Assembly: GCA_023263855.1 (NCBI GenBank)
Contig: JALQUF010000001.1
Coordinates: 43,546-107,545 of the forward strand
Reading direction: 5' to 3'
Length of the DNA: 64,000 nucleotides
From: Yoonia sp.
Lineage (GTDB): Bacteria > Pseudomonadota > Alphaproteobacteria > Rhodobacterales > Rhodobacteraceae
In this document: positions 16,918 through 26,818 of the stretch, in pieces
How positions within the stretch are numbered: position 1 is the stretch's first letter
How the letters are laid out: every line of letters begins with the position of its first letter
Position numbers and translations under genes: made by a program
Notes under the pieces: model-generated
The model's input: only the letters and a program-made list of their open reading frames with translations
Database searches by the model: none
Told to the model about the DNA's origin: nothing

Positions 16918-19518
16918 TTAACTGGCCTTCTTCGCCGCGGGCTTCTTCTTGGCCGCTGGTTTCTTTTTTGCGGGCGCTTTTTTGCGGGCGGGTTTTTTCT
17001 TGCCTGCCTTCTCGGCGCGCTCATCAATCAGGTGAACGGCCTGCGCCAGCGTCAACTCGGACGGATCAATCGTATCGGGGATTGTCGCGTTGATCTTTTC
17101 CCACTTCACATAGGGGCCGTATTTGCCATCAAAGATATTGATGGGGCCACCGGCTTCGGGATGCTCGCCCAATTCGCGGATTGGAACGGCGGCCTTGCCG
17201 CGTGCCCCGCGTGACGCCACTTTTTCGGCCAGCAATTGCACAGCCCGGTTCATGCCGACCGTCCAGACCTCATCTATGCTTTCAAGATTGGCATTGGTGC
17301 CGCCACGATGGGACGTGCTTTCAGCGTGTTTCAGATAGGGGCCATAGCGGCCGATATTTGCCCAGACCGTCACTCCGTCCTCAGGGTGGGGGCCGATTTC
17401 GCGGGGCAACGACAGCAGCATCAGCGCCTGTTCAAGCGTGACGTCTTCTGGCTCCCACTCGCCGGGGATGCTTTGGCGCGGTGGTTTCTTGTTGTCTTCG
17501 GTCACTTCGCCGCGCTGGGCATAGGGGCCAAAGCGCCCTTTGAAGATACGAATTTCATCACCATCATCTGTCCCCAAAAGCTTACCCTCGGGCGGAATGG
17601 CCGATGCCTCTGCCTCGGGGTTGGGCGGACCGAAGGGGCGGGTATAGCGGCATTCAGGATAATTCGAGCAGCCGATGAACGCGCCACCAGAGCGTGCCGT
17701 GCGCATCGACAACCGGCCTGCACCGCAGTTGGGGCAAAGGCGCGGATCGCTGCCGTCTTCGGTGGGCGGGAACAGATGCGGCTCCAACACCTCATTGATC
17801 TTTTCCAGTACCTCGGTGATCCGCAGATCAGCGGTCTCGGCAATCGCGGCTGAAAAATCGCGCCAGAACTGGCCGAGGACTTTTTTGTAGTCTGCGTCCC
17901 CCGCGCTCACTTCATCGAGCTGGTTTTCCAGATCGGCCGTGAAATCATAGCCGATATACTTGCGGAAATAGTTGGTCAGGAAGGCTGTCACCAGACGCCC
18001 TTTGTCCTGCGGGATCAGGCGGTTTTTGTCTTTCTCGACATAGCCGCGGTCCTGAATGGTCGTCACGATCGACGCATAGGTCGATGGGCGGCCAATCCCC
18101 AATTCTTCCATCCGTTTGACCAATGTGGCTTCAGTATAGCGCGGCGGTGGTTGCGTAAAATGCTGTTCAGGATCAACTGATTTCTTCTCAGCCTTCTCGC
18201 CTTCGGTCAGTTGGGGCAGGCGCTTGTCGTCGTCATCAACAACGGTGTCGTCCTTGCCTTCCTCATAAATCGCAATAAAGCCGTCAAAGACCATGACCTG
18301 CCCATTTGCCCGCAAAATAACCTGTTCATCCGCACTGGCGATATCGACAACCGTGCGTTCCAATCGGGCGGCGGCCATCTGGCTGGCCATCGTGCGTTTA
18401 TAGATCAGATCATACAACTTGCGCTGATCGGAATCAGCAATTTTGGCATCTTCGGTGCTGACGGACATTTCCGTCGGACGGATACATTCGTGGGCTTCCT
18501 GTGCGTTCTTGGCTTTGTTTTTATAGATGCGCGGCTGATCTGGGAGGTATTTGTCGCCAAACTTTGCCTTGATCGCATCGCGCGCGCCAGTCACGGCCTC
18601 GGGCGCCATGTCAATGCCATCGGTCCGCATGTAGGTGATCAAACCGGCCTCATAGAGGCGCTGGGCCACACTCATGGTTTGCTTGGCGCCCATGCCAAAT
18701 TTGCGGCTGGCCTCTTGTTGCAAGGTCGAGGTCATAAAGGGCGGGGACGGATTGCGGGTGGCAGGCTTTGCTTCCACAGATTTGACCACCAAATCGCGCG
18801 AGGTGATCGCCTGCACGGCCATTTCGGCCTGTGTTGCATTGCCAAGGTCAAATTTGTCCAGCTTCTTGCCGGCCAAAGTTGTCAGGCGCGCTTCAAAGGT
18901 TTGGCCGCGCGGCGTTCGCAACAGCGCCTTCACTGTCCAGTATTCTTGATTGCGGAAGGCTTCGATTTCCATTTCGCGCTCGACAATGATGCGCAGGCAA
19001 ACCGATTGGACGCGACCGGCGGATTTTGCGCCGGGCAGCTTACGCCAAAGCACGGGGGAGAGGTTGAATCCGACCAGATAATCCAGTGCGCGCCGGGCCA
19101 AATAGGCCTCGACCAGTGGTTCGTCGACCTGACGGGGGTGCGCCATCGCCTCGGTCACTGCGGACTTGGTGATTGCGTTAAAGACCACACGGCTGACGGG
19201 TGTGTCTTTCTTGATCGCCTTTTTGGCCGTCAACGCCTCGGTCAGGTGCCATGAAATGGCTTCACCTTCGCGGTCGGGGTCGGTTGCGAGGATCAGTTCA
19301 TTGTCCTTCTTGAGCGCATCAACGATGGCTTTGATATGCTTTTTACTGTCTGACGCGATTTCCCATTTCATGTCGAAATCTTCGTCGGGCAGGACAGAGC
19401 CATCTTTGGGCGGCAGGTCACGTACGTGACCATATGAGGCAAGAACCGTGTAATCGCTGCCAAGATAACTGTTTATTTTCTTAGCCTTCGCGGGGGATTC
19501 GACAACGACAACGGGCAT
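16918..19518 (-). CDS. topA: DNA topoisomerase I
   Basis: ORF 866 aa; VVVESPAKAKKINSYLG, ATDPDREGEAISWHL, ITYMRTDG, zinc-finger CPNCG..CSNYPEC, Lys/Ala-rich tail. Confidence 0.97.
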   Translation of the reverse strand: MPVVVVESPAKAKKINSYLGSDYTVLASYGHVRDLPPKDGSVLPDEDFDMKWEIASDSKKHIKAIVDALKKDNELILATDPDREGEAISWHLTEALTAKKAIKKDTPVSRVVFNAITKSAVTEAMAHPRQVDEPLVEAYLARRALDYLVGFNLSPVLWRKLPGAKSAGRVQSVCLRIIVEREMEIEAFRNQEYWTVKALLRTPRGQTFEARLTTLAGKKLDKFDLGNATQAEMAVQAITSRDLVVKSVEAKPATRNPSPPFMTSTLQQEASRKFGMGAKQTMSVAQRLYEAGLITYMRTDGIDMAPEAVTGARDAIKAKFGDKYLPDQPRIYKNKAKNAQEAHECIRPTEMSVSTEDAKIADSDQRKLYDLIYKRTMASQMAAARLERTVVDIASADEQVILRANGQVMVFDGFIAIYEEGKDDTVVDDDDKRLPQLTEGEKAEKKSVDPEQHFTQPPPRYTEATLVKRMEELGIGRPSTYASIVTTIQDRGYVEKDKNRLIPQDKGRLVTAFLTNYFRKYIGYDFTADLENQLDEVSAGDADYKKVLGQFWRDFSAAIAETADLRITEVLEKINEVLEPHLFPPTEDGSDPRLCPNCGAGRLSMRTARSGGAFIGCSNYPECRYTRPFGPPNPEAEASAIPPEGKLLGTDDGDEIRIFKGRFGPYAQRGEVTEDNKKPPRQSIPGEWEPEDVTLEQALMLLSLPREIGPHPEDGVTVWANIGRYGPYLKHAESTSHRGGTNANLESIDEVWTVGMNRAVQLLAEKVASRGARGKAAVPIRELGEHPEAGGPINIFDGKYGPYVKWEKINATIPDTIDPSELTLAQAVHLIDERAEKAGKKKPARKKAPAKKKPAAKKKPAAKKAS

Positions 19519-19624
19519 GAGAATCCTTTACGGAAATTGGGGTTCCTTAAGTTGGGCAAGATGTGGCGTCTGTCTGCCGATTGTCAATGAGGGTAAAAAT
19601 CTTTGCGAAATTTTGGGCGAAACG

Positions 19625-20758
19625 TCAGACAAGTCGTGCCAGCAGCCCGCCAGACTGCCGTGCAATTTTGCCTTCAAGCTCCAGATCCATAAGAACGGGC
19701 GCCACATCCGTTGCAGTGGCGTTAATGTCGCGCAACAGTTGATCCTCTGCGATCGGGGCGGCCCCGAGGCGCGATAGAATTTCAGAATGCAATGCCGCCA
19801 CATCACGCAGGCTGCGGGTGCTTTTGTCTGTTTTGGGCACATCCCATTCAGGCGTAGGCGCAACAGCGGGGCCCACCGCATCAATCACATCTTCGGCGTT
19901 GCGTACCAGCGTGGCCCCGTCACGGATCAGCATATTGCAGCCCCATGCACGGGCATCAAACGGGTGGCCCGGCACGGCAAACACATCGCGGCCCTGGTCC
20001 AAAGCGTTGCGCGCGGTGATCAGGCTGCCGGATTTTCCTGCGGCTTCCACAACGACCACAGCGCGGGATAGACCGGAAATAATCCTGTTGCGTACGGGGA
20101 AGTGCCGTGCCTGCGGTTGCAGGCCCATAGGCATTTCCGACAGGCGCACCCCGTGTCTGGCAATATCATGGGCCAATCGCGTATTTTCAGCGGGATAAAT
20201 GATATCTACGCCGCCAGCCATTACCGCAATAGTGCCACCTGCCAATGCGCCATGATGGGCTGCTGTGTCGATCCCACGCGCAAGACCCGAGACAACGGCG
20301 AAACCTGCATCTACCAGATCTTCGCCCAAGCGCTTTGCCATGCGGGTACCCAATGATGAAGCGTTGCGCGCGCCCACAAGCGCGATCATTGGCTTGTGCA
20401 AAAGCGCCGAGTTTCCAAGCGCCCACAAAAGCGGTGGCGCATCGCCGAGGTCCAGCAGTGCCGCAGGGTAGGCGGGCGAACCGTCGGTCAACAATTCTGC
20501 GCCCGCCGCTTTTCCGGCTTTCAATTCTGCCAGCACAACCCCTTCGGGGCATACTTCGTAGTCGGGGACACCGGCGGCTTTTGCCACCTCGGGAAGCACC
20601 TTTAGCGCCGCGCCCGCGCTGCCGTGTTCTGCCAGCAGCCTGCGATATGTCGACACGCCAACCCGACGCGAACGCAATAGGCGAAGGCGGTTGACCGCAT
20701 CCTCTTCCGTGGTGGGTAGGAGTGGGGGGTGAGTGGAAGATGAGTGTGTTCCGGCCAT
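19625..20758 (-). CDS. dprA: DNA-processing protein DprA
   Basis: ORF 377 aa; VGARNASSLGTRMAKRLGEDLVDAGFAVVSGLARGIDTAAHHGAL, PVRNRIISGLSRAVVVVEAAGKSGSLITA. Confidence 0.96.
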   Translation of the reverse strand: MAGTHSSSTHPPLLPTTEEDAVNRLRLLRSRRVGVSTYRRLLAEHGSAGAALKVLPEVAKAAGVPDYEVCPEGVVLAELKAGKAAGAELLTDGSPAYPAALLDLGDAPPLLWALGNSALLHKPMIALVGARNASSLGTRMAKRLGEDLVDAGFAVVSGLARGIDTAAHHGALAGGTIAVMAGGVDIIYPAENTRLAHDIARHGVRLSEMPMGLQPQARHFPVRNRIISGLSRAVVVVEAAGKSGSLITARNALDQGRDVFAVPGHPFDARAWGCNMLIRDGATLVRNAEDVIDAVGPAVAPTPEWDVPKTDKSTRSLRDVAALHSEILSRLGAAPIAEDQLLRDINATATDVAPVLMDLELEGKIARQSGGLLARLV

Positions 20759-20946
20759 CCCGAACCTCCGCCATATTGCCCCATCACCTTAGCGCGAAGA
20801 GGGTTAACGAGTTCTGAATCGATTCAAGATGATTTTGACCTTAATGTACGATTTCAGGCTTCATTTGGCAAAAAGCTGCAGGTTTCGGCCCAGATGGCGT
20901 GGCACTACCACTCGGGGCGCGACAAAGAATCACAACACGTTTGCTG

Positions 20947-22368
20947 CTATGCTGCCGCGCCACCCACCGTCAGCCCGCCAATCATCAAGCTTGGCTGGCC
21001 CACACCGACCGGCACCCATTGGCCGGCCTTGCCGCAGTTGCCGATGCCTGGATCAAGTGCCAGATCATTGCCGATCCCGCGAATTTGCTTGAGCGCGGTT
21101 GCGCCATCGCCAATCAGCGTCGCACCTTTGACGGGCGCGCCAACAACACCGTTCTTGACGCGGTAGGCCTCGGTGCAACTGAAGACGAACTTCCCGTTCG
21201 TAATATCTACCTGCCCACCACCAAAACCAACCGCGTAGATGCCGTCTTTCAGATCGGCGACCAAAGCCTCAGGCGGGGTATCGCCGGCCAGCATGTACGT
21301 GTTCGTCATGCGGGGCATGGGCGCGTGGGCAAAGCTTTCGCGCCGCCCATTGCCGGTCGGTGCAACACCCATCAGCCGCGCGTTTTGGCGGTCTTGCATG
21401 TAACCGACCAACACACCGTCTTCGATCAATGTATTCTTGGCGCTGGGCGTGCCTTCGTCATCAACCGTGATTGAACCGCGGCGATCGGGGATCGTGCCAT
21501 CGTCCAGCACCGTCACGCCTTTGGCGGCGATCTGCTGACCCATCAGTCCGGCAAAGGCACTTGATCCTTTGCGGTTGAAATCACCTTCCAGCCCGTGGCC
21601 GATGGCTTCATGCAACAAAATACCAGGCCAGCCCGGGCCGAGGACAACATCCATGACGCCGGCAGGAGCGGGTTCTGCATCGAGGTTCACAAGGGCAATG
21701 CGCAATGCCTCACGTGCGACGGGCTCCCAGTGATCGCGGCCAATCAGGCCGATCAGCCCTGCGCGGCCGCCCCCACCCATGCCACCGCTTTCGCGTTTGC
21801 CGTTGTCTTCGACAATTACGCTGATGTTGAGGCGTGACATCGGGCGGGTGTCTGTCACCAATGTGCCCTCGGGGCGCAGAATCAACACTTCCTGATGCGA
21901 TGCAGCAAGGGTGGCCGAGACCTGTACAACACGCGGGTCCAATGCGCGGGCAAATTCATCAATTTCGCGCAGCAAGTCGATTTTTACAGGAAAACTGGCC
22001 TGCAACATCGGGTCGTTGTCGGAATAGAGCTTGCGATTGGTGCCAGCCGGTGCATCCGCCATCGTACCGCCCCCATCACCCACGGCCAAACGGGCCGTTG
22101 CGACGGCGCGTTTGAGCGCATGTTCATCAATGGTTGTTGCATGGGCATACCCTGCGGTTTCGCCGCGCACGGCACGCAGGCCGAACCCTTCGGAGGCATC
22201 AAAACTGGCTGTTTTGATCCGACCATCGTCGAAAGAGATCACCTCTGACTTGCGGCGCTCGAGGAAGAGTTCGCCATCATCGGCACCTGCTGTCGCATCA
22301 CGCAGCAGACGGAGGGCGGTGTCCTGATCGAGGTTGGTCTCAAACGGGCGGAACGGGCTAGCGGACAT
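20947..22368 (-). CDS. tldD: Metalloprotease TldD
   Basis: ORF 473 aa; ILLHEAIGHGLEGDFNRKGSSAFAG (HExxxH), modulator-of-gyrase family C-terminus. Confidence 0.95.
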   Translation of the reverse strand: MSASPFRPFETNLDQDTALRLLRDATAGADDGELFLERRKSEVISFDDGRIKTASFDASEGFGLRAVRGETAGYAHATTIDEHALKRAVATARLAVGDGGGTMADAPAGTNRKLYSDNDPMLQASFPVKIDLLREIDEFARALDPRVVQVSATLAASHQEVLILRPEGTLVTDTRPMSRLNISVIVEDNGKRESGGMGGGGRAGLIGLIGRDHWEPVAREALRIALVNLDAEPAPAGVMDVVLGPGWPGILLHEAIGHGLEGDFNRKGSSAFAGLMGQQIAAKGVTVLDDGTIPDRRGSITVDDEGTPSAKNTLIEDGVLVGYMQDRQNARLMGVAPTGNGRRESFAHAPMPRMTNTYMLAGDTPPEALVADLKDGIYAVGFGGGQVDITNGKFVFSCTEAYRVKNGVVGAPVKGATLIGDGATALKQIRGIGNDLALDPGIGNCGKAGQWVPVGVGQPSLMIGGLTVGGAAA

Positions 22369-22552
22369 GGGTTTTTCCTTGGCCTGGAGTGAATTTTGTC
22401 ACGAAAGCGTCTGTTTGACGCAACAGCAGTTCTTGAGTTGTGCATCAGGATATGGGACACGGTCATCTTAATACAATGGGATTCCGTCCGAAGCCCGAAT
22501 GGAATCGCTGGGGAGACGCGCCTGTGAAGGTGCAATTAAGATAGGGTAACAT

Positions 22553-23377
22553 ATGCGTTTGAATAGCATCGCGACATCGCTTTGGACGACAGCCGGTTTG
22601 ATCATGGCAGGGTCCACCGCATCGGCACAGCAGATCAATCAAGACCTTGAAATTGTGGGTGTTCCGGTTGACCGTGGCATGGGCTTTCAGCCTGCTGCAA
22701 CCGAGCTGGCACGAGATGTGCACTGGCTCGACAACATGCTGTTGGTGATCATTACGGCCATCACACTGTTTGTGACGGCACTGATGGCGTGGATCGCGAT
22801 CCGCTATAACCAAAAGAGAAACCCGAACGCTGCGACGTTCACACATAACTCGCCCCTTGAAGTGGCGTGGACTGTTGTGCCGGTTGTGATTCTGGTCTTC
22901 ATCGGTGCGTTTTCACTGCCCGTGCTGTTCAAGCAGCAGGAAATCCCTGAGGCGGATATTACGATCAAGGTCACAGGCTACCAGTGGTACTGGGGTTATG
23001 AATACGTCGACCATGATGTTGCATTTGACAGCTATATGCTGGGCCGTGACGAGCTTGAAGAATATGGCTACAGCGATGCGGAATACCTGCTTGCAACTGA
23101 CACCGCAGTGATCGTGCCAGTTGGCGCAACCGTTGTAATGCAGGTGACAGCAGCAGACGTGATCCACTCTTGGACAATTCCGGCATTTGGCGTCAAGCAA
23201 GACGCGGTTCCTGGCCGCTTGGCCGAATTGTGGTTCGCTGCAGAACGCGAAGGCATTTACTTTGGCCAGTGTTCCGAGCTTTGCGGCAAAGACCACGCCT
23301 ACATGCCGATCACAGTCAAGGTTGTGAGCCAAGAGACCTACGATGCGTGGCTCGCCGAGGCGACTGGCGTATCCTAA
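22553..23377 (+). CDS. ctaC: Cytochrome c oxidase subunit II
   Basis: ORF 274 aa; [49 protein letters not shown] (CuA site). Confidence 0.97.
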   Translation: MRLNSIATSLWTTAGLIMAGSTASAQQINQDLEIVGVPVDRGMGFQPAATELARDVHWLDNMLLVIITAITLFVTALMAWIAIRYNQKRNPNAATFTHNSPLEVAWTVVPVVILVFIGAFSLPVLFKQQEIPEADITIKVTGYQWYWGYEYVDHDVAFDSYMLGRDELEEYGYSDAEYLLATDTAVIVPVGATVVMQVTAADVIHSWTIPAFGVKQDAVPGRLAELWFAAEREGIYFGQCSELCGKDHAYMPITVKVVSQETYDAWLAEATGVS

Positions 23378-23465
23378 GCCAAAGGTGGGCCGAGGCCCGC
23401 TTTACATGACCGTAACGTCGATCAAGTAAGGCGGGTATTGTCCTGCTTTCTTTTAGGGGTCCGAA

Positions 23466-24401
23466 ATGAGCGACATCAGCGCATCAGATCAAGGCTACGA
23501 AGCCAACATGGGCGATTATTTCGCCCTTTTGAAACCACGTGTGATGTCACTTGTGGTGTTCACGGCGCTTGTGGGCCTTTTGGTTGCCCCTGTACCCGTG
23601 CATCCGTTCATCGGTTTCGTCGCGATCTTGTGCATCGCGGTGGGGGCTGGCGCATCTGGCGCACTGAATATGTGGTGGGACGCAGATATTGACGCGCGCA
23701 TGAAGCGGACGGCAGGACGCCCCATTCCTGCGGGACGCGTCGCCCCGGGCGAGGCGCTGGGCATCGGGCTGGCGCTTTCCGGTTTTGCGATTGTCTTGCT
23801 GGCGCTGGCGACGAATTTCCTGGCAGCGTTTTTGCTGGCCTTCACTATCTTCTTCTACGCGGTCATCTACTCGATGTGGCTGAAACGTGCGACGCCACAG
23901 AACATCGTGATCGGCGGTGCTGCGGGTGCTTTCCCGCCCATGATCGGTTGGGCTGTGGCTACCGGCGGTGTCAGCATTGAAAGTGTGCTGATGTTTGCGC
24001 TGATCTTTATGTGGACACCACCGCATTTCTGGGCGCTGGCGCTCTTCGTCAAGTCCGATTACGGCAACGCTGGCGTGCCGATGCTGACCGAAACGCATGG
24101 ACGGGATGCGACCCGTAAGCACGTGATCATTTACACGCTGCTTTTGGTGCCGGTTGCGATCGGGCTGGGCTTTACGTCCATCGGCGGGCCGATTTATCTG
24201 GCCGTTGCGGTGTTTATGAATGCTTGGTTCCTGAAAGGTGCCTACGACATTTGGCGTCGTGATGACGCCGCCTGTGAGGCTGACAAGCATCGGGTCGAGA
24301 TCAAGGTGTTCAAAGTCTCGCTTTACTATCTTTTTGCGCACTTCGGCGCGCTGCTGATTGAAGCGGCGCTGCGCCTTTATGGATTGGGCGGTTGGTCATG
24401 A
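23466..24401 (+). CDS. ctaB: Protoheme IX farnesyltransferase
   Basis: ORF 311 aa; WWDADIDARMKRTAGRPIPAGR, WTPPHFWALALF. Confidence 0.96.
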   Translation: MSDISASDQGYEANMGDYFALLKPRVMSLVVFTALVGLLVAPVPVHPFIGFVAILCIAVGAGASGALNMWWDADIDARMKRTAGRPIPAGRVAPGEALGIGLALSGFAIVLLALATNFLAAFLLAFTIFFYAVIYSMWLKRATPQNIVIGGAAGAFPPMIGWAVATGGVSIESVLMFALIFMWTPPHFWALALFVKSDYGNAGVPMLTETHGRDATRKHVIIYTLLLVPVAIGLGFTSIGGPIYLAVAVFMNAWFLKGAYDIWRRDDAACEADKHRVEIKVFKVSLYYLFAHFGALLIEAALRLYGLGGWS

Positions 24402-24601
24402 CCCTACACGTTGAACATGAGCTGCACACGCGGCGCAAAGGGCGCAACTATGGCTTGGGGTTGATCCTGGCCGCATTCATAGCGCTGGTTTTTGGTTTGA
24501 CAGTGGTTAAAGTGTTGCAACTTGGCGATGCTGCCAAGTTTGAGAAATTCGATCACGTGGCGCGGCCGCAGATCATCCCAGAAGAAGGAGCAGGCGAATG
24601 A
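24398..24601 (+). CDS. CoxF-like small membrane protein
   Basis: 67 aa from ATG 24398, ATGA overlap with ctaB; single TM; position between ctaB and ctaG. Confidence 0.6.
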   Translation: MTLHVEHELHTRRKGRNYGLGLILAAFIALVFGLTVVKVLQLGDAAKFEKFDHVARPQIIPEEGAGE

Positions 24602-25212
24602 AACTTTTTCCAAACCTTCAAGGCCCTCAGCGGACGGTTGCACAAACCGTGTCCGTCGTGGTGCTGATGGGCGGACTGGCCTACGCTTCGGTGCCGTTTT
24701 ATGACTGGTTTTGCCGGGTCACTGGCTTTGGCGGTGCAACAAACGTAGCAGAAGCGGGCAGTGATGTGATCCTTGATCAAACGATCAAGGTCCGTTTCGA
24801 TGCCTCGCTTGAGCGTGATATGCCGTGGACATTCAAACCCGAAGTCCGCGAAATGGAAATTCGGATTGGTGAAACGGGGCTGGCCTTCTATGAGGCGCAC
24901 AACCCGCTTGATGTGCCAATTGCAGGGCAGGCAGCCTATAACGTGACCCCTTATGAGGCGGGCGCGTTTTTCGACAAGATTGAATGCTTCTGCTTTACCG
25001 AGCAAATCCTGATGCCAGGCGAGACGATGATGATGCCGGTAAGCTTCTTTGTGGATCCTGCTATCGTAGACGACCGGGAAGGGCAGTATGTGCATACGAT
25101 CACACTCAGCTACACCTTCTACCAGATCGATGTCCCCGAGGAAGAAATCCAGGCTTCGCTCGCTCCAGAATCTTTGACACCGGCGCCTCAAGACGCCATA
25201 CAAACCTACTAA
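24598..25212 (+). CDS. ctaG: Cytochrome c oxidase assembly protein CtaG/Cox11
   Basis: ORF 204 aa; VPFYDWFCRVTGFGG, FDKIECFCFTEQIL (copper-binding CxC), MPVSFFVDP. Confidence 0.96.
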   Translation: MKLFPNLQGPQRTVAQTVSVVVLMGGLAYASVPFYDWFCRVTGFGGATNVAEAGSDVILDQTIKVRFDASLERDMPWTFKPEVREMEIRIGETGLAFYEAHNPLDVPIAGQAAYNVTPYEAGAFFDKIECFCFTEQILMPGETMMMPVSFFVDPAIVDDREGQYVHTITLSYTFYQIDVPEEEIQASLAPESLTPAPQDAIQTY

Positions 25213-25238
25213 AGACCAGCCGATAGGGAACGCACCAC

Positions 25239-26042
25239 ATGGCGCACGCAAAGAACCACGATTTTCACATTCTGCCACCTTCGATCTGGCCCCTGCTGGC
25301 CGGGTTGAGCGCCTTTATCATGCTGTTTGGCGCTGTCCTCTGGATGCACGAATCCGGACCGTATATGTTCATCATCGGCTTTGCGATGGTGTGCTACGTC
25401 ATGTTCGCCTGGTGGGCGGATGTTGTCGCTGAAAGCAATGTTGGCGATCATACGCCAGTTGTCCGGATTGGCCTGCGCTATGGCTTCATCATGTTCATCA
25501 TGTCCGAGGTCATGTTCTTTGCCGCTTGGTTCTGGTCGTTCTTCAAGCATACGCTGTATCCCATGGATACCTATGCTGGCACATCATACGTTCCGCCAGA
25601 GTTCTATCAGGTTGACGCATTCCACCTGCCGCTGATCAACACGCTGATCCTGCTGTGCTCGGGTATGGCGGTGACTTGGGCGCACCACGCTCTTGTGCAC
25701 GAAAACAACCGCAAGGATCTGGAGCATGGTCTGTTGCTGGCTGTGGTGCTGGGTATCCTGTTCACGGGTTTGCAGGCCTATGAATACTGGTACCTTCTGG
25801 TGGCACAGGATTGGACCTTCGGCGGCGACAAGTTCTTCTCGAACTTCTTTATGGCCACCGGTTTCCACGGTCTGCACGTGATCATCGGTACGATCTTCTT
25901 GTTCATCTGCTATCTGCGTGCACGGGCCGGGCACTTCACACCTGAACAGCACGTCGGTTTTGAGGCGGCAGCTTGGTACTGGCACTTCGTCGACGTGGTA
26001 TGGTTGTTCCTGTTTTTCGCAGTGTACATCTGGGGCATCTAA
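25239..26042 (+). CDS. ctaE: Cytochrome c oxidase subunit III
   Basis: ORF 267 aa; [41 protein letters not shown]. Confidence 0.97.
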   Translation: MAHAKNHDFHILPPSIWPLLAGLSAFIMLFGAVLWMHESGPYMFIIGFAMVCYVMFAWWADVVAESNVGDHTPVVRIGLRYGFIMFIMSEVMFFAAWFWSFFKHTLYPMDTYAGTSYVPPEFYQVDAFHLPLINTLILLCSGMAVTWAHHALVHENNRKDLEHGLLLAVVLGILFTGLQAYEYWYLLVAQDWTFGGDKFFSNFFMATGFHGLHVIIGTIFLFICYLRARAGHFTPEQHVGFEAAAWYWHFVDVVWLFLFFAVYIWGI

Positions 26043-26087
26043 GCGCCGATCTTTGACGGTGGCGCATGAGCCACCGATCCGGTTCCC

Positions 26088-26115
26088 AAACGCGCGAGAG
26101 CAGTCTCGCGCGTTT
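26088..26115 (+). terminator. Rho-independent terminator after ctaE
   Basis: Perfect 12-bp stem aaacgcgcgaga-gcag-tctcgcgcgttt, T run at the 3' side. Confidence 0.75.
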
Positions 26116-26134
26116 TCATCATTAAGGGCGCAAA

Positions 26135-26818
26135 ATGCTGCGTAGAATTCTCTTTCCATTGATTCTTGGCCTGGCAGGGTGTGCTGTGCTGTTGAGCCTG
26201 GGCTTTTGGCAGATTGAGCGCCTTGCGTGGAAAGAAGATATTCTGGCGGATATCAACGCGCGCCTGACAGCTGATCCGGTGCCGTTTTCGGTGTTCGCAA
26301 ACGAAACAGCGGATGAATATGCGCGCGTGACCCTGACGGGCACGCCAACGGGGCAAGAGTTGCACGTTTTGGTTTCGGGTACCGAGGCCGGAACCGGCTA
26401 CCGTGTGATCTCACGCTTTGAAACTGAGGTTGGTGCGATCCTTGTGGATCAAGGTCTGCTGGCCATCGACAACAAAGACGCCGCACCCCTTATTGCACCG
26501 ATGGAGATCACGGGCACTTTGCTTTGGCCGGATGATCAAAACAGCAGCACACCTGACCCGGATCTGGACGCAAACATCTGGTTTGCACGCAATGTGGACA
26601 GCATGTCCGAAGTGCTTGGCACGATGCCCTTTATGGTGGTGACGACGCGCGCTATCCCGGCTGATCCGCGCTTGACGCCGCTTCCTGTCAACACGGCCTC
26701 CATCAAGAATGATCACTTTGAATATGCGGTGACATGGTTCTTGCTGGCTTTCGTCTGGGCCATTATGAGCCTGTACCTGATACTGCGCACGACGCGCCAA
26801 AAGGACACCCAAGACTGA
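26135..26818 (+). CDS. SURF1 family protein
   Basis: ORF 227 aa; N-terminal LGFWQIERLAWKEDILADINARL, C-terminal NDHFEYAVTWFLLAFVWAIMSLYLI. Confidence 0.9.
   Translation: MLRRILFPLILGLAGCAVLLSLGFWQIERLAWKEDILADINARLTADPVPFSVFANETADEYARVTLTGTPTGQELHVLVSGTEAGTGYRVISRFETEVGAILVDQGLLAIDNKDAAPLIAPMEITGTLLWPDDQNSSTPDPDLDANIWFARNVDSMSEVLGTMPFMVVTTRAIPADPRLTPLPVNTASIKNDHFEYAVTWFLLAFVWAIMSLYLILRTTRQKDTQD

Noticed and set aside
16923-17015. Repetitive Lys/Ala-coding tract that might look like a tandem repeat element
   Set aside because: It encodes the low-complexity KKKPAAKKKPAAKKAS tail of topoisomerase I, a common feature.
18211-19254. 347-aa plus-strand ORF
   Set aside because: Antisense to topA; no recognisable motif, composition typical of a shadow ORF.
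23547-24341. 264-aa minus-strand ORF
   Set aside because: Antisense to ctaB; Arg/His-rich shadow reading frame.
24553-25278. 241-aa minus-strand ORF
   Set aside because: Antisense to ctaG; no motif.
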